Shown: positions 1 through 11,288 of the stretch, one piece after another
How the letters are laid out: the number at the start of each line of letters is the position of its first letter
How positions within the stretch are numbered: position 1 is the first letter of the stretch
NCBI GenBank assembly: GCA_026874595.1
Contig: CM049314.1
Coordinates: forward strand, 12,580,729 to 12,644,728
From: Sipunculus nudus
Taxonomy: Eukaryota; Annelida; Sipuncula; Golfingiida; Sipunculidae
Direction: 5' to 3'
DNA: 64,000 nucleotides
Made by a program: the position numbers and the translations under genes
Notes under the pieces: generated by a model
The model's database searches: none
What the model saw: the letters and a program-made list of their open reading frames with translations, nothing else
What the model was told of the DNA's origin: nothing

Positions 1-1290
1 TAAATGTTTAAAGAAAATTATGATATTATGTACTCTTCACTGTGCCATTCGATTAAGCCAATCCATAAATATCCAAGGAAACATAAGGGACGTATTTTGG
101 TAAATGTAACGTGAAGGTTTTCCTCCAGCTGGTTCTCAAATCGATCGCTCATGCGAAACAAATTATGCTCCCATTATCAGCGCCGAACTGGTTTGTTTAA
201 TAAGGCTCAGCGAAACACTACCCCATGAGCTGTCGGTTCAGAAGCACCGCTATGTAATATAAATGCAGATCGTATTACAGGGGACCCCTCCTACCGAGTG
301 GTTTTATAAAAAAAAAATATACCGGGGTCTTGTTGTATGGTATTTTTTCCTGACCTAGTTTTCTTGGCCATAGACAGCCGCAAACATCCGCCACCAGACC
401 ATCACGGTAGGCCTTGTGCCAGTTACTGTGAGATGACCCCATGAGGGCGGGAAACCAGCCGTAGGAATGTTGCCTAGCAACCTCAGTAGCCCCGGCCACT
501 GATACGGTCTCAATAAATGCTATTTAGGGCAAACATTCGTCGTGTGATTCAGATAGTGTTTGTATGAACTTTATCAATACATCAAGACTTCCCCCGCGCA
601 CTCTGGCTGCCTTTGTACTTCTACAGGGCTTGAAAAATAGCCGGCCCAAAGTATCACGAGACCCTGATAGCAAACAAAAATGGCGGCATTTTCTTTTCCG
701 GGTCATATCTGATATTGATATAACATCTGCCACTTATATGGTATGTGGGCCACAGTCAGGAGAAAAAAATGTCTAGTCGGTGAATATAAACGAGGTCATG
801 AGACTGATTTATAAGGAACAACTGGAACAAACCACTCCTGCTTTCAAACATTCTGTGCAGGAATGGAACACGAAACTAAATATCAACGAAACGTCATTAA
901 AGGTACGCGTATACGGCGTGAGGTGTTTAATATCTTATACTGTTTTGCTGATGCGGATCACCCACTGGGGATCAACCTGCTTAGCCTCTGCCAGACAAAC
1001 AGTGGCGTCAATTTATCTTGAGGAGTTGGGGTGGCGGATTGATGGTTGTGTGATATATATATATTGTTATAAAATATTATTGCCCTTGTGACAAATTTCA
1101 AATAAATTCCAATTAAGTATAGGTTTTATTTTTACCAAGGAAGCTTAAAAAATAAGGTATTATGTTTCCATTATATCTTAATTCAAAACCAGGTTTCAAT
1201 ATTTAATATTTCATAGTAACTAAAAAAAGAACCACATTCTTTATTCTAATTATCAATATATTTTGAATATTCTCTGAATATCAGAGACTA
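1..1290. other. Unrecognised noncoding sequence
   Basis: No gene, repeat or RNA could be recognised. The open frames here are 70-100 codons, overlap on both strands and show no domain-like composition. I see nothing to support a function. Confidence 0.5.
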
Positions 1291-1307
1291 CCCCCCCCCC
1301 CCCCCCC
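1291..1307. repeat. Poly-C run, 17 bp
   Basis: An uninterrupted run of 17 C. Similar poly-C or poly-G runs recur near 6599, 9160, 10418, 10770, 24465, 43209 and 52927. Confidence 0.95.
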
Positions 1308-1392
1308 GTGCTTGTTATCCCCTCCCATCGCCATGTATTGACGCCCCTGCACACAAACTTAGGGATCAATTCAAGACAATTTATCTGGTAGA

Positions 1393-1548
<156 letters not shown>

Positions 1549-1591
1549 CACAGGTTGTATCAAAATGGATAAATTACAGTATATATTATGG

Positions 1592-1841
1592 TGTGCACCC
1601 GGTGAGACGCCTCCCGATAAGACGTACGTCCCAACGGACCGTGCAATAAAACGTAGGGCGGCAGGACGCACTATATAAACAATGACGAGTGGCCGGTAGG
1701 ACGTACTCCATAAACATTGCCCCGTCAGCGTGTCGTGCTGCGGGACCCGGCGTGTTTACCTCCTGCCCGTCTACGTCTCTCTTTCAAAAGTGTATTTTTA
1801 TGAATAAAACTACGCTAAACGAACCCTGCGTGTATCATGCA
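1592..1841 (+). mobile_element. Possible short solo LTR (TATA box plus poly-A signal)
   Basis: A GC-richer block begins TGTGCACCCGG, contains a good TATA box (CTATATAAAC near 1670) and, about 130 bp downstream, an AATAAA signal at 1803-1808. It ends near TGTATCATGCA. A TATA box followed by a poly-A signal inside about 250 bp is the layout of a retroviral-type LTR. No partner LTR, primer site or target duplication was found, so it could equally be a promoter-bearing unique sequence. Confidence 0.25.
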
Positions 1842-1973
1842 TATTATCATCTACTATAAAGATGATAACCCAGCTAGAGAAAGTTTTAAATAGTAAAAAT
1901 GTAAATGAAATGTGGAAATATGAAAACCAAATTCTCTGTTCGTTCAATTTGATTTTCCGAATATATTGTTTAA

Positions 1974-4141
1974 TGTATTTGTTTATCATGCGCAGGATTT
2001 TACATAGCTTAACATGTGCTTGACATTCTGATTCGTGTTAGGCGCAAGCCCTGTGCGTTGCTATGGGAACCGCACTGCTTGAACTTTGGCTTGCTCGCTG
2101 AGTGTAAACACTAGGGCCCTGCGCGGGGCTGGTTTTGACCCGCAGCCCGCGGGGGAATAGGAATCTTTGCGGGGCGGGGCGGGGCGGGCTACATCTAAGA
2201 AAGTGCGGGGCGGGCCGAAATGACATCTGTGCGGGGCGGGGCGGGCCGCGGGTTGATGATCTGGCAGTTCAGTAAAACATGAATATAAAATTATACTTAA
2301 AAAAAATATCATTTGAAGAAATTGGTATTTTTGTATAAAATGTTTTCAGGTGTCGTAAATTTGGAAAAAAAAATAATTTATTCCTGTTATAACCCCTTAT
2401 TCTGACTGATAGTTGTAACAACACTATGCAAATGTGTCTTTTCTAGGTATAACATCAATTTGTTATACAAAATAGATGGTGCATCCTTAATCTGAAATCT
2501 AGACTTTAAACAATTGTTTTTGCAATGGGAGCTGGTCATAACTTTGTATAAAGTTACCTTGCCTGATGTTGTATAAGGACTGTAACCCTGTACTTGTGTC
2601 AGGTCTCACATATTACATAATATGGCTGGGAGTGAAGCAAGGGCTTGATTACCTTTGATCTTGTAATAGACAGTGTCTGGCTACAGCTGGCTCTGTAGGT
2701 AACTCAATTGACCTGGAACTGCACAAGGCCTAAGGTGGACTCCTTATCTAATTGTAATTCCATGTGCTGTCTAATTGTAAATGACACTGGCCACTGGCTT
2801 GTCAAATGCCAGCTTGGTCACAGCATAATGTGTTGATGATTGCTATAAGAAACAAGGCTCTGGCCATGTCAAGATATCAATGAACATCCTGAAACTAAAG
2901 CCACAACAGTCAGACTACCCCTTTACTCCCTTGACCTGATCAAACAGTCTCAGTTTCAGCTAATTAGCAGATTATGACTGAATAAATTTAACCAGCAACA
3001 CATCTGGTTAGTTTGATGGCTTGTGATTAGCCAATACTATTCTAAAGGGTCACTTTGGGTACAAATACTTTGAAGAAGTCTAATTTTTTCTTTACTTTTT
3101 TTTATATATTTAAGTAAAAACAGACACAATAAACCAAAGGTTTGTTTATTTCCCCTTTAAAATATGAAAACATATTTAAGGTGTGTTAAATTATCAATAT
3201 AAATTTAATCCATCTAACCAATCAAAAATGTCTTTAAAAATATTTCATGAATTATGGTTTGAATTATTGCAAAAACGTATTAAATTAATTTTTCATTCCA
3301 ATCAACAAACATTTTATATATATTAATAATAAGCGTGTCTTATATATGTGCTGTAAAATATTTTGATATGTAAACCTTTGGATCCGAAAACTATTTTTAA
3401 TTATTTTGTGGGCTGGACTGCGGGCCGGAAACTTAAAAAACGCGGGGCGGGGCGGGTGCGGGCTGAAAGAAAATTTCGCGGGGCGGGTGCGGGCTGAAAG
3501 AATCATAGTAACTGCGGGGCGGGGCGGGCTGAATTTATTTCTTTGATTGCGGGGCGGGCTGCGGGCTGACAGGGCATGATGCGGGGCGGGTAGGGGTTCA
3601 ATTTTCAGCCCGCGCAGGGCCCTGGTAAACACACAGCGCGTTCGTTGTGTTCTAAAAGCTTCTTTGGCAATTTCCCTGCCTAGAAGTTTCTGGACATCGG
3701 GTGAAAAAGCTATAAATAGGGGCTGTGTTTGGAGCCGACAGGAAGAAAAATACCAGCGGACACGAAATAGTGCGACTTTCTCGTCAGTCTTGGGACCTAC
3801 TCCCATAATTGCACAGTTACAGATATTCTACGGCCTTTCTGCAGACTTTACACAGATTTTATACAGATTGTCTTCAGTTTGCATTTGGGATTATACCTGA
3901 ACCTCACTTCGAGATTTAATTGGACTATTCATCGGGAAGGTGAACTTGAAGTGTTCACGTGGATTATTTGTGCTAAAGGGCTCGTGTTGGACTGTGACAG
4001 TTGTGGCATCCAGAAATCAAAGCCTAGGATCCGGACTCATTTTTTATTATTGTTATGTCTTAAATACTGTGTAATTGTATTGATTTAAAGTTTTGTAATA
4101 TAAGGATTGTTCTAAGAATAAATTATAATTATTTGTTAACA
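1974..4141 (+). mobile_element. LTR-like dispersed repeat, copy 1 (split by a hAT element)
   Basis: This is the first of three copies of one repeat; the others are on the minus strand at 7299-7885 and 13547-14034. With the inserted element and one target duplication removed it is about 650 bp. It begins TGTATTTG and ends TTAACA, so it has LTR-style TG...CA ends. It has a TATA box at 3711-3718 and an AATAAA-like signal about 20 bp before its right end, as a solo LTR would. No internal coding region is joined to any copy. Parts shared with copy 2 include TTGACATTCTGATTCGTGT and GTTGCTATGGGAACC on the left of the hAT insertion, and the TATA region on its right. Confidence 0.55.
2112..3624. mobile_element. 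Non-autonomous hAT-type transposon, copy 1 (G-rich family)
   Basis: This 1513-bp element starts TAGGGCCCTGCGCGGGG and ends in the inverted complement (CCGCGCAGGGCCCTG). It is flanked by a perfect 8-bp target-site duplication GTAAACAC at 2104-2111 and 3625-3632. Eight-bp duplications with short terminal inverted repeats of this kind are diagnostic of the hAT superfamily. Roughly 150 bp at the left end and 210 bp at the right end are arrays of GCGGGGCGGGGCGGGC-like motifs; the middle is AT-rich. It encodes no transposase and must depend on an element elsewhere. A shorter relative lies at 56973-57909. It is inserted inside an LTR-like repeat. Confidence 0.88.
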
Positions 4142-5584
4142 AAAAAAACAAAAAACACTGATTTAGTTATTCATTCCCCTAGACATTTCACGCTGCCCAG
4201 TGCTGCGGAATTTGATTTTTGTTATCTCCGGAACAAAATTAATGCTCGTCACGATCACGTGATCTGTTTTAATTAGTTCCGTAACAATATCCCTTCTCTC
4301 TTTTTCATTACTGCAAGGCGTCTGGAAACGACGAGTGATTCATATGAAGAGGATAATTAAACCCCATACTGCGCTATTTGTGTCATATAAATCGCCCGAT
4401 AAGATAACAAGTAAAAACCTCACAGTGAGCGCTGGAGGGGTTAACCTTCTGCGACCCCAAGCTAACTAGTTATAGAGTAGATGAACCCAGATGTAGGCTA
4501 TTCATGCGTTCTCTGATGATGTTCGATTCGGCAGCTGATATATCAAATGTTTTTCGAATGTATCTATTTTCTTGTTTTCTCAAATGCTCCCTATGTTTCC
4601 GCATCACATGTGATTTATAAAAAAAACCTTCATTAATCTAGAAAGATAGAAAAATTTGCAGATTAAGAGAAATTACATATATATATATGTGTGTGTGTGT
4701 GTGTGTTATTGCATTAGCGCCCAGGACTACGAGTATATTCTTTTCCAAAACTTGGGCTAAAAATTTTCAAAGAGCAACCATGTTAATGAGTATGACGTTG
4801 CCTCCAGGCTAATTAACAGTTCGCCGACGGAACATGTGATATTTTTATTGGTCCATAGCGCACTCCAGACACGCCTCGTTCTCCATAACCACGTTAATTA
4901 CATGGCCGTCATAACAACATCAGAATTTTCCTCTCCCGTCAGCTCAGCTCGTCAGATTATTATCCCATCGGGGGCGAAGGGATACACATCAACGCTAACC
5001 CAGACAGCTGGCAATGTATCGTTGAAAAAAGTATGCGGCTTTTTAGACGGAGAGGAGAAAAGTTGATGATATCACCACATTAGGCTTCGCCCGGAATGCA
5101 CTTACATTGACATATATATTGTGGAGCAAGTCACGGAGGGGCTTGTCTCAGATTGGATTACTTAACTCACACAGGATCAAATACCCTAACTTACTTCAGA
5201 AAATGAGGCCAGTATGTTCGATTCGATGTTAGAAATATATGTTAGTTTTGTGCACATACATAAAATAAATGTGTGTAAACATATTATATCTGTGAGTTCC
5301 TGAAAACAATACAACATAGGAGTAAAAAGTTTTTAAAAAATATGAATAAAATTAAAAATATAAACCTTTAAACAGTTAATGTTATCCGGTCTTGATTTTG
5401 TCAACGTTCATTTGGTAACAGAGTGGACCAGGATCGATGTTTTATACTTTTAAGAAATTTAATACAATAGGTAGCGATATAAAAAAAAAACTCGAATATG
5501 CAAACTCAAATCATGCGTAATTTGAAAATGTCAGCGTTGTCTGAAACCTTTGACTTTCGATTATCAGTGATACATGGGCTCATG
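4142..5584. other. Unrecognised noncoding sequence with a small (TA)n(TG)n tract
   Basis: A (TA)n(TG)n microsatellite lies at about 4677-4706. The rest has only short, low-complexity open frames and no recognisable repeat or gene. Confidence 0.5.
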
Positions 5585-6290
5585 TTCTATGTTCCATGTT
5601 CCCCGTCTTCAATGTACCCTAGTACCCGGTACAGATCTATGTGAGCAGCATGCCTATATTTCCCGGTATTTGTGTTCCCTGTTATCTGGGTCAGCAGTGT
5701 ACCCATATTCCCGGTATCTCCGTCCATAGCATAAACATGTTCCCCGGTATCTCTTTCAGCAGCGTCCGTATGTTTCCTGGTATCCATGTTATCTTCTATA
5801 TTCACTGTTATCTACGTTGACAGAGTACCCATGTTATCTTATATCTTCATTGGCAGCCTACCTAAGTTTCCAGGAATCTCCTTCGGCATGGTACCTATGT
5901 TCCCCGATATATATATATATATGTTCTCCGGTTTCTAGGTTGACAGAGAATCCATGTTCCCCGGTATCTCAGTTGGCAGCGTCAACAGTTCCCCCGGTAT
6001 CTCTATCGGCAGCGTCAACAGTTTCCCCGGTATCTCCGTCGGCAGCATAAAAAATTTGTCCCGGTATATGTTCCCCGGTGTCTACGTCGCGTCACAGAGT
6101 TCTCAAGTTCCCCGGTAACCACGTCGCCAACACATCTATGTTCCCTGAAATCTCTGTCAGCAGCGTATCCACGTTTCCCTAGCTGTATCCATGTTCCCTT
6201 ACCCGATATCTAACGTTATATATCCCGATATATCCCCTGAGCACGGTACCTATATCCCAGTATCTGTGTTCTCCGTGTTTAAATTACAGG
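5585..6290 (+). repeat. Degenerate 33-bp minisatellite
   Basis: About 700 bp is built from diverged tandem units around the motif TTCCCCGGTATCTCC followed by GTCGGCAGCGT. The best-preserved units (about 5930-6050) have a 33-bp period, equal to 11 codons. The plus-strand open frame 5817-6050 therefore reads as an 11-residue repeat of the type SPVSLSAASTV. Frame breaks and decay on both sides argue against a real protein, so I call it a minisatellite. Confidence 0.75.
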
Positions 6291-6598
6291 GTAAGGTAAA
6301 TTTACAAATATATCATACAGTACATGTGGACATGTTTAATTACCTTACTTTATTCTTTATGAGCTGTTATTTGACTTTTCTTTATACGATTTTATATGAA
6401 CGATAAAAAAAAAACTGGTACACAGCATAGAGATCCCTATAGCTGTAAGCTTACCAAACAACCCAGTCTAAAGTAAAAAAAAAAAATTCAAGGAAGAGAG
6501 ACTCCTAAAGGTGAGAGCAATTCTTATGTACAACGGATTGGGGGCACAATGAACAACATATGCCTGAGACATGTGTCTATGTATAGGATTATGTAATG
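6291..6598. other. Unrecognised AT-rich spacer
   Basis: No gene or repeat recognised between the minisatellite and the next microsatellite. Confidence 0.5.

Positions 6599-6683
<85 letters not shown>
6599..6683. repeat. Compound (C)n(CT)n(TA)n microsatellite
   Basis: A short C run passes directly into (CT)n and then (TA)n. Confidence 0.95.
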
Positions 6684-6685
<2 letters not shown>

Positions 6686-7038
6686 ACACACAACTATATA
6701 TATATTTATATAGATAAACTGGTGTGAAGGATATTACATTGTATCATCTGATGATATCAAGCTACTCAACATTGAGTTCATGACCTAATTTTCTAACTTA
6801 GTTACTTAAAAAAAGTAACAAAAATCTGAAACGTGTATATTTAGCGGTGTATAACCCTGCTGATTCTCTGTAATTTCTGCGACTGGAGCAAAAAGACTTG
6901 ACTTTGCTGCCACATTAACACTGCTTTCTGAAGACATGTGAAAATGGAGCCCTCTCGAAAGAGAGAAAAGCAATGGTCGATTTAAGACTTCTTCAAGTAA
7001 GTAATGGCCTAATACAGCACTAGAGGCATGATGATGCG

Positions 7039-7095
<57 letters not shown>

Positions 7096-7206
7096 CTCTC
7101 TCACCGAACCAAATAATCCTTGGTTAATCCTAACTATTATGACGAACTTCAGTTTGTGGAGTGAGCCGGCTGGCTGTCGTTAATGAAGTAAAACTGTATA
7201 TGATAC

Positions 7207-7284
<78 letters not shown>

Positions 7285-7298
7285 GGTTTTGTTATTTA
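6684..7298. other. Spacer with two long (TA)n tracts
   Basis: Holds (TA)n at 7041-7089 and (TA)n(TG)n at 7211-7284. The second abuts the right end of LTR-like copy 2 and the start of duplicated unit A. The remaining sequence is unrecognised. Confidence 0.6.
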
Positions 7299-7885
7299 TC
7301 TTAACAAATAATTTTTAATTTATTCTTAGAAAAATCATAACATTACAATACACTGTATCAATTCAATTACACAGTATAACAATAAAAATGTATGGTACCA
7401 GAGTGTTCGGATCCTAGGCTTTGATTTCTTGATACCACCACTGTCTCAGCTCAACAAGAGTCCTTTAACACCAATAATCAACGTAAATAGTAATAATCCA
7501 AAGGCAAACCGGAAACAGTACATATTAAATCTTTATTAAGTCTGTTTAATATCCGACACCACTGCAATTGTAGGTCAGGTCTCAAAACCGACGAGAAAGT
7601 AACACTCTTAGTGCTCGCTGGTATTTTCCTTTCTGCCGGCTCTAAACACAGCCCTTAATTTATAGCTTCTCACCCGAAATTCAAGAAATGGAAAATTTTA
7701 AAGAACAATACACGCCCACATGAACAGACCCGAAATATCTAGAACAAAAAAGAACGCTGTGTCTCCAAGCTTCAGACCCACACGCCCTACAAGCGAGGTT
7801 CCCATAGCAACGAAATATACCTGAGCTACACGAATCAGAATGTCAACAGACACATGTAACACTCCTGCGCACAATAAAACAGACA
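7299..7885 (-). mobile_element. LTR-like dispersed repeat, copy 2
   Basis: Minus-strand copy of the repeat at 1974-4141, with its TATA box (TATAAATT) at 7657-7664. It is uninterrupted at the point where copy 1 carries the hAT element, so it shows the empty version of that site. A (TA)n tract follows directly beyond its 5' end. Confidence 0.55.
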
Positions 7886-7889
7886 CCTG

Positions 7890-7985
<96 letters not shown>
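7890..7985. repeat. (TA)n microsatellite
   Basis: About 95 bp of (TA)n with a few CATATA interruptions. Three overlapping minus-strand open frames across it are dipeptide artefacts. Confidence 0.95.
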
Positions 7986-7990
7986 GCGCT

Positions 7991-9196
7991 TTGTCCGTCG
8001 TCCGTCCTGCCGTCCAGTCGTCCGTGAGCATGGCACAAATCGTAACCGCTAAGCCTAGAAACCTTTAACTACAAACCTAGTGAGGTCCATGAAAAAATTT
8101 CCTTGAAAACTTGAAATACGGTCACTGCTACCTACATCTTCAGGGCGATGGTCTTGTAAATACCCCCTAGAATAAAAACAAATTGATACAAAACCTCCAA
8201 TATCTTGATATTTAATGCATGGGTTGTCATGAATCTTGCCTAGAATAATGACCATGACTGGTTTTGTCAGTTCCAGAAAATTGGTGGCGCAACCTGTATT
8301 TTTCTTTTTCTTATGAATAGTTTTCATTTTTTTTTACTATTATCCTCCCGAGGCAGAGGAAATCTTCCGCTTCCGCCAAGCTTTTCATCCCAAACTTTCC
8401 ATCTTGCGCATTTAGCTGACATGCCAGTATGGGAAGAGCATGAATAAATTTGGGGTCACAAGGTCAAAGATCAAGGTTACAAAGGCCATCAGTAAACAAA
8501 TTTGTTTCCAGATGATATCTTTAGTTTAGTTTGACATATCGGTTTTCAAACGTAACTTATATATGGCTCAAAGGTCCAAAGGCCAAAGTTCAATGTTACA
8601 GGACCCATTTCTTTAAGAAGAATTTGTATGCATTTCAAGCCAAACTTTTCATCACAAACTTTCCATCTTCAAAATATTCATCACTTGCAAGGTCAAGGTC
8701 ACAAGGCCCATCCATTCACACATTTATTTATGGATGATAATTCTGGTTTCGATAGACGGATTGGCTTCAAACCTGATTTATCTATGACCCACGCCTTAGG
8801 TGAGAAACATCTTGATTATCAGGGTCCATAGGTCAAAGGTCAAGGTCACAGGAGCCAAAATTTTAAAAAGATTGTGGATGCACTGTAAACTTTTTTCTCC
8901 AAACTTTTCATCTTTCTTACCTGGCTTACTTGCCCAAAGTGGAAGAGATCTGTAGATTTTGAGGTTACATGGTCAGAGGTCAAGGTCACTGAACACAATA
9001 GTTTAACAGATTGTTACAATAATCTAAATACTGCAAATTCAAGGGTAATAAGTTCCCAGATGTTTTGGTCACAAGGTCATTGGATATGGTCACAGAACCA
9101 TCATTCTGAAGACGCCAGGCGTCGAGATCCGTGGGTCCCTAGTTATCTGGTGTATTAACCCCCCCCCCCCTTCTCAATAACCTAGATCCGCCCCGC

Positions 9197-9198
<2 letters not shown>
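7991..9198 (+). repeat. GTCCGTCGTCCGTC / AGGTCA-rich dispersed repeat, copy 1
   Basis: Begins with TTTGTCCGTCGTCCGTC, then one unit resembling the 153-bp satellite at 12840-13430 (about 8032-8190). After that come repeated modules containing AGGTCAAAGGTCAAGGTCAC-type cassettes near 8461, 8691, 8830, 8970 and 9066. The right end (CCTAGATCCGCCCCG) resembles the terminus of known hAT-type miniature elements. It has no coding capacity. A second, longer member lies at 51545-52990 and a shortened one at 14119-14452. To my knowledge such repeats are abundant in mollusc genomes. Confidence 0.65.
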
Positions 9199-9248
<50 letters not shown>

Positions 9249-9313
9249 GTGCAAGTCTTTAGTCGAAGTGTAGGTTTAGAGAAAAGGTGACGCCTTTTCG
9301 GTAGACAAGTTAA

Positions 9314-9372
<59 letters not shown>
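9199..9372. repeat. Two (TA)n tracts around a short unique block
   Basis: (TA)n at 9199-9244 and 9318-9371 flank about 70 bp that contains GTGACGCCTTTTCGGTAGAC. The same 20 bp lies in unit B near 14572. Confidence 0.9.
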
Positions 9373-9376
<4 letters not shown>

Positions 9377-9983
9377 TTGTATGTATATATAAAACAAATT
9401 TAGAACACTATTCTCTATGACATTAACTCTAGAACAGCATGTCATTCTTAAGGAAAGCTGTTGCATTCATTATATATAATATAAGTATTCAGAAGAAAAA
9501 ATTAGCTCCGGTTTTCATGTGCGCGTTCTAACTTATGGACCGTGGTTACATGTGATTTACACCTGTTGTCGAGATCAGTGGTTCAAAGTCACCGTACGCA
9601 TGTGACCCGAGTGACATTGAGAATTCTTTCAAGGAAACACAAAGGTCGGGTCATATTACATGTTTATTAGATCTATTGAAACTCTTCTGCAGTTTGTGTC
9701 TTAGCATAAAAACTGCGTTTGGCTTGGCTTTATTTAAAATCTCCATATAGGACACTCGTGGCTTCAAGTTTTGTGCTCTGCAAAAAAAAAAAAAGTAATA
9801 ATAAATCATCTGGCATATAGGTAGTCCGTTCATTAGCCTGTGAATGCATTTCTGTGATATAAATTAACCTGAACAAAGTTACTGACCTGAAAGAGAGTAG
9901 CGGCCTAATTGAAACAAGGTAGAATTAATGTATGCCAAGTGTGATTATCAAGTAATTAATAAGGGAGATATTTCAGAATAGCT

Positions 9984-10215
9984 ATGCTGATTCAAGATGT
10001 AGAGAAAAAGAGCATGCGTACACAGAACAGTCCGTTTACTGGCGATGGGAATCGGAATCATGATCTTGCGTTTGTAGACGAATGGAACATGAATACACAA
10101 AAATGTCCCATCACTGCCGATATGAATCGAACCAATTGTAATAAGAAGGTCATGGATGGGTTCGATTCCTATCAGCAGTGAACCGACTTTTCTGAGTATT
10201 GATGTTCCGAGTTAT
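9984..10215 (+). repeat. SINE-derived fragments in both orientations
   Basis: The block near 10139-10190 (GGGTTCGATTCC then CAGCAGTGAACCGAC) carries a pol III B-box-like motif. It matches the SINE at 50838-50960, so this looks like the body of a tRNA-derived SINE. Two upstream pieces (about 10020-10060 and 10083-10140) read as the reverse complement of the same stretch. The array is conserved in unit B at about 15300-15520. The 65-codon open frame across it is not a gene. Confidence 0.5.
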
Positions 10216-10476
10216 TATCCAGTAACTCACTATATGAATAAACTGTAAAAATTTAATACTCTTTCTTATAAATATTTACAAAAACCTAAACACTTGCTCA
10301 AATTTCAAGGTCTAAATTTTCGGGAGTATATAATTTTTGTGATAGTTAGGGGTAACACTTTCTTCACAGAAAAAAAAATAAATAAGGAAAAATTTAGCCA
10401 AAAACACGAGGGTTGGGGGGGGGGGGTTGGGGGGGGGGGGGTAGGTGTCCAGAGAATGAAAGGAGATGTACTTATA
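10216..10476. other. Unrecognised spacer with poly-G runs
   Basis: Matched in unit B up to about 10400. Long G runs at 10418-10441 mark the edge of the unit-A-specific insertion. No gene. Confidence 0.5.
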
Positions 10477-11288
10477 ACCGGGGGGGGGGGCTTCCTTCAT
10501 TACTCCCGATTTCATTTTTCTCAGCCAAGAGGGTCCTACGCTCCTCATGCAGAGGTTATACACTGTGGTCGTCCCAAATCTCCTTTGTGTTAACCGCTGC
10601 CTTGTATAGCAAGATTCTCCGGGTTACACCACCAGGGCTGGCACAGAGCAAGGACTTTAAATCAGACCAATGAGAGCGTTTTAAACACGCGGCACTGGTC
10701 TCTGACACAGGGCCAAGAATCCGACCATCGAGAGCGGATGCGCAATGCCGTACCACGCCTCCTCATATCCCCCCCCCCCCCCCGAAAAGCTGTAGAGAAA
10801 ATTAAAAAATAATGATGTATCTGAAGCACCCCCCTAGCAGTGTGAAAGGAATTTCCAACCCTGATTTCACCAATCTATCAAAGCCATGGCCCTTACCCCC
10901 TAACACCTCTATCATGTCTCCCCCTGATTTTACATTATAGTCATATTAAAATACCAAATTTAACTTGCCATCATCATCTTGAATACCGGTACTGTGTTAA
11001 TTCATATTGAGTCAATTGATCTACAACTGATGTTACTATGGCAGATCATTTATGTAAGGACATAATACCAACATTTAAACAGACATGTTCGAGAATCACA
11101 TCATCTTATGGATGGCGGATGGAATTAAAATATATATCTTACTTCGATGGCGGAGGAGATCCCCTTTCGTGATCGCTATGGTACACGTTCCATTGATCTA
11201 CTATACAGACAGTTGTTGTCAAGTAAAGAACAACGGTATTCTGTCTCTATCAGGGGCGTAGCCTATGTATATAGGATCGGTCCTAGTA
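10477..11288. other. Sequence present in unit A but absent from unit B
   Basis: Unit B passes from GTACTTATAAC straight to ATACTTTAAG (about 16078-16090). In unit A roughly 810 bp lies between the same motifs. The insert begins in a G run and ends near CAGGGGCGTAGCC, a terminus resembling some hAT-like miniature elements. A clean target duplication could not be defined, so the mechanism is open. It contains no gene I recognise. Confidence 0.5.

Noticed and set aside
2038-2312. Pro/Arg-rich minus-strand frames, and the similar frame at 3285-3806
   Set aside because: They are translations of the GC-rich ends of the hAT-type element, which is flanked by exact target duplications. They are not coding.
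5585-6290. CRISPR-like array of short repeats
   Set aside because: The units are contiguous and degenerate with no unique spacers, and the genome is eukaryotic.
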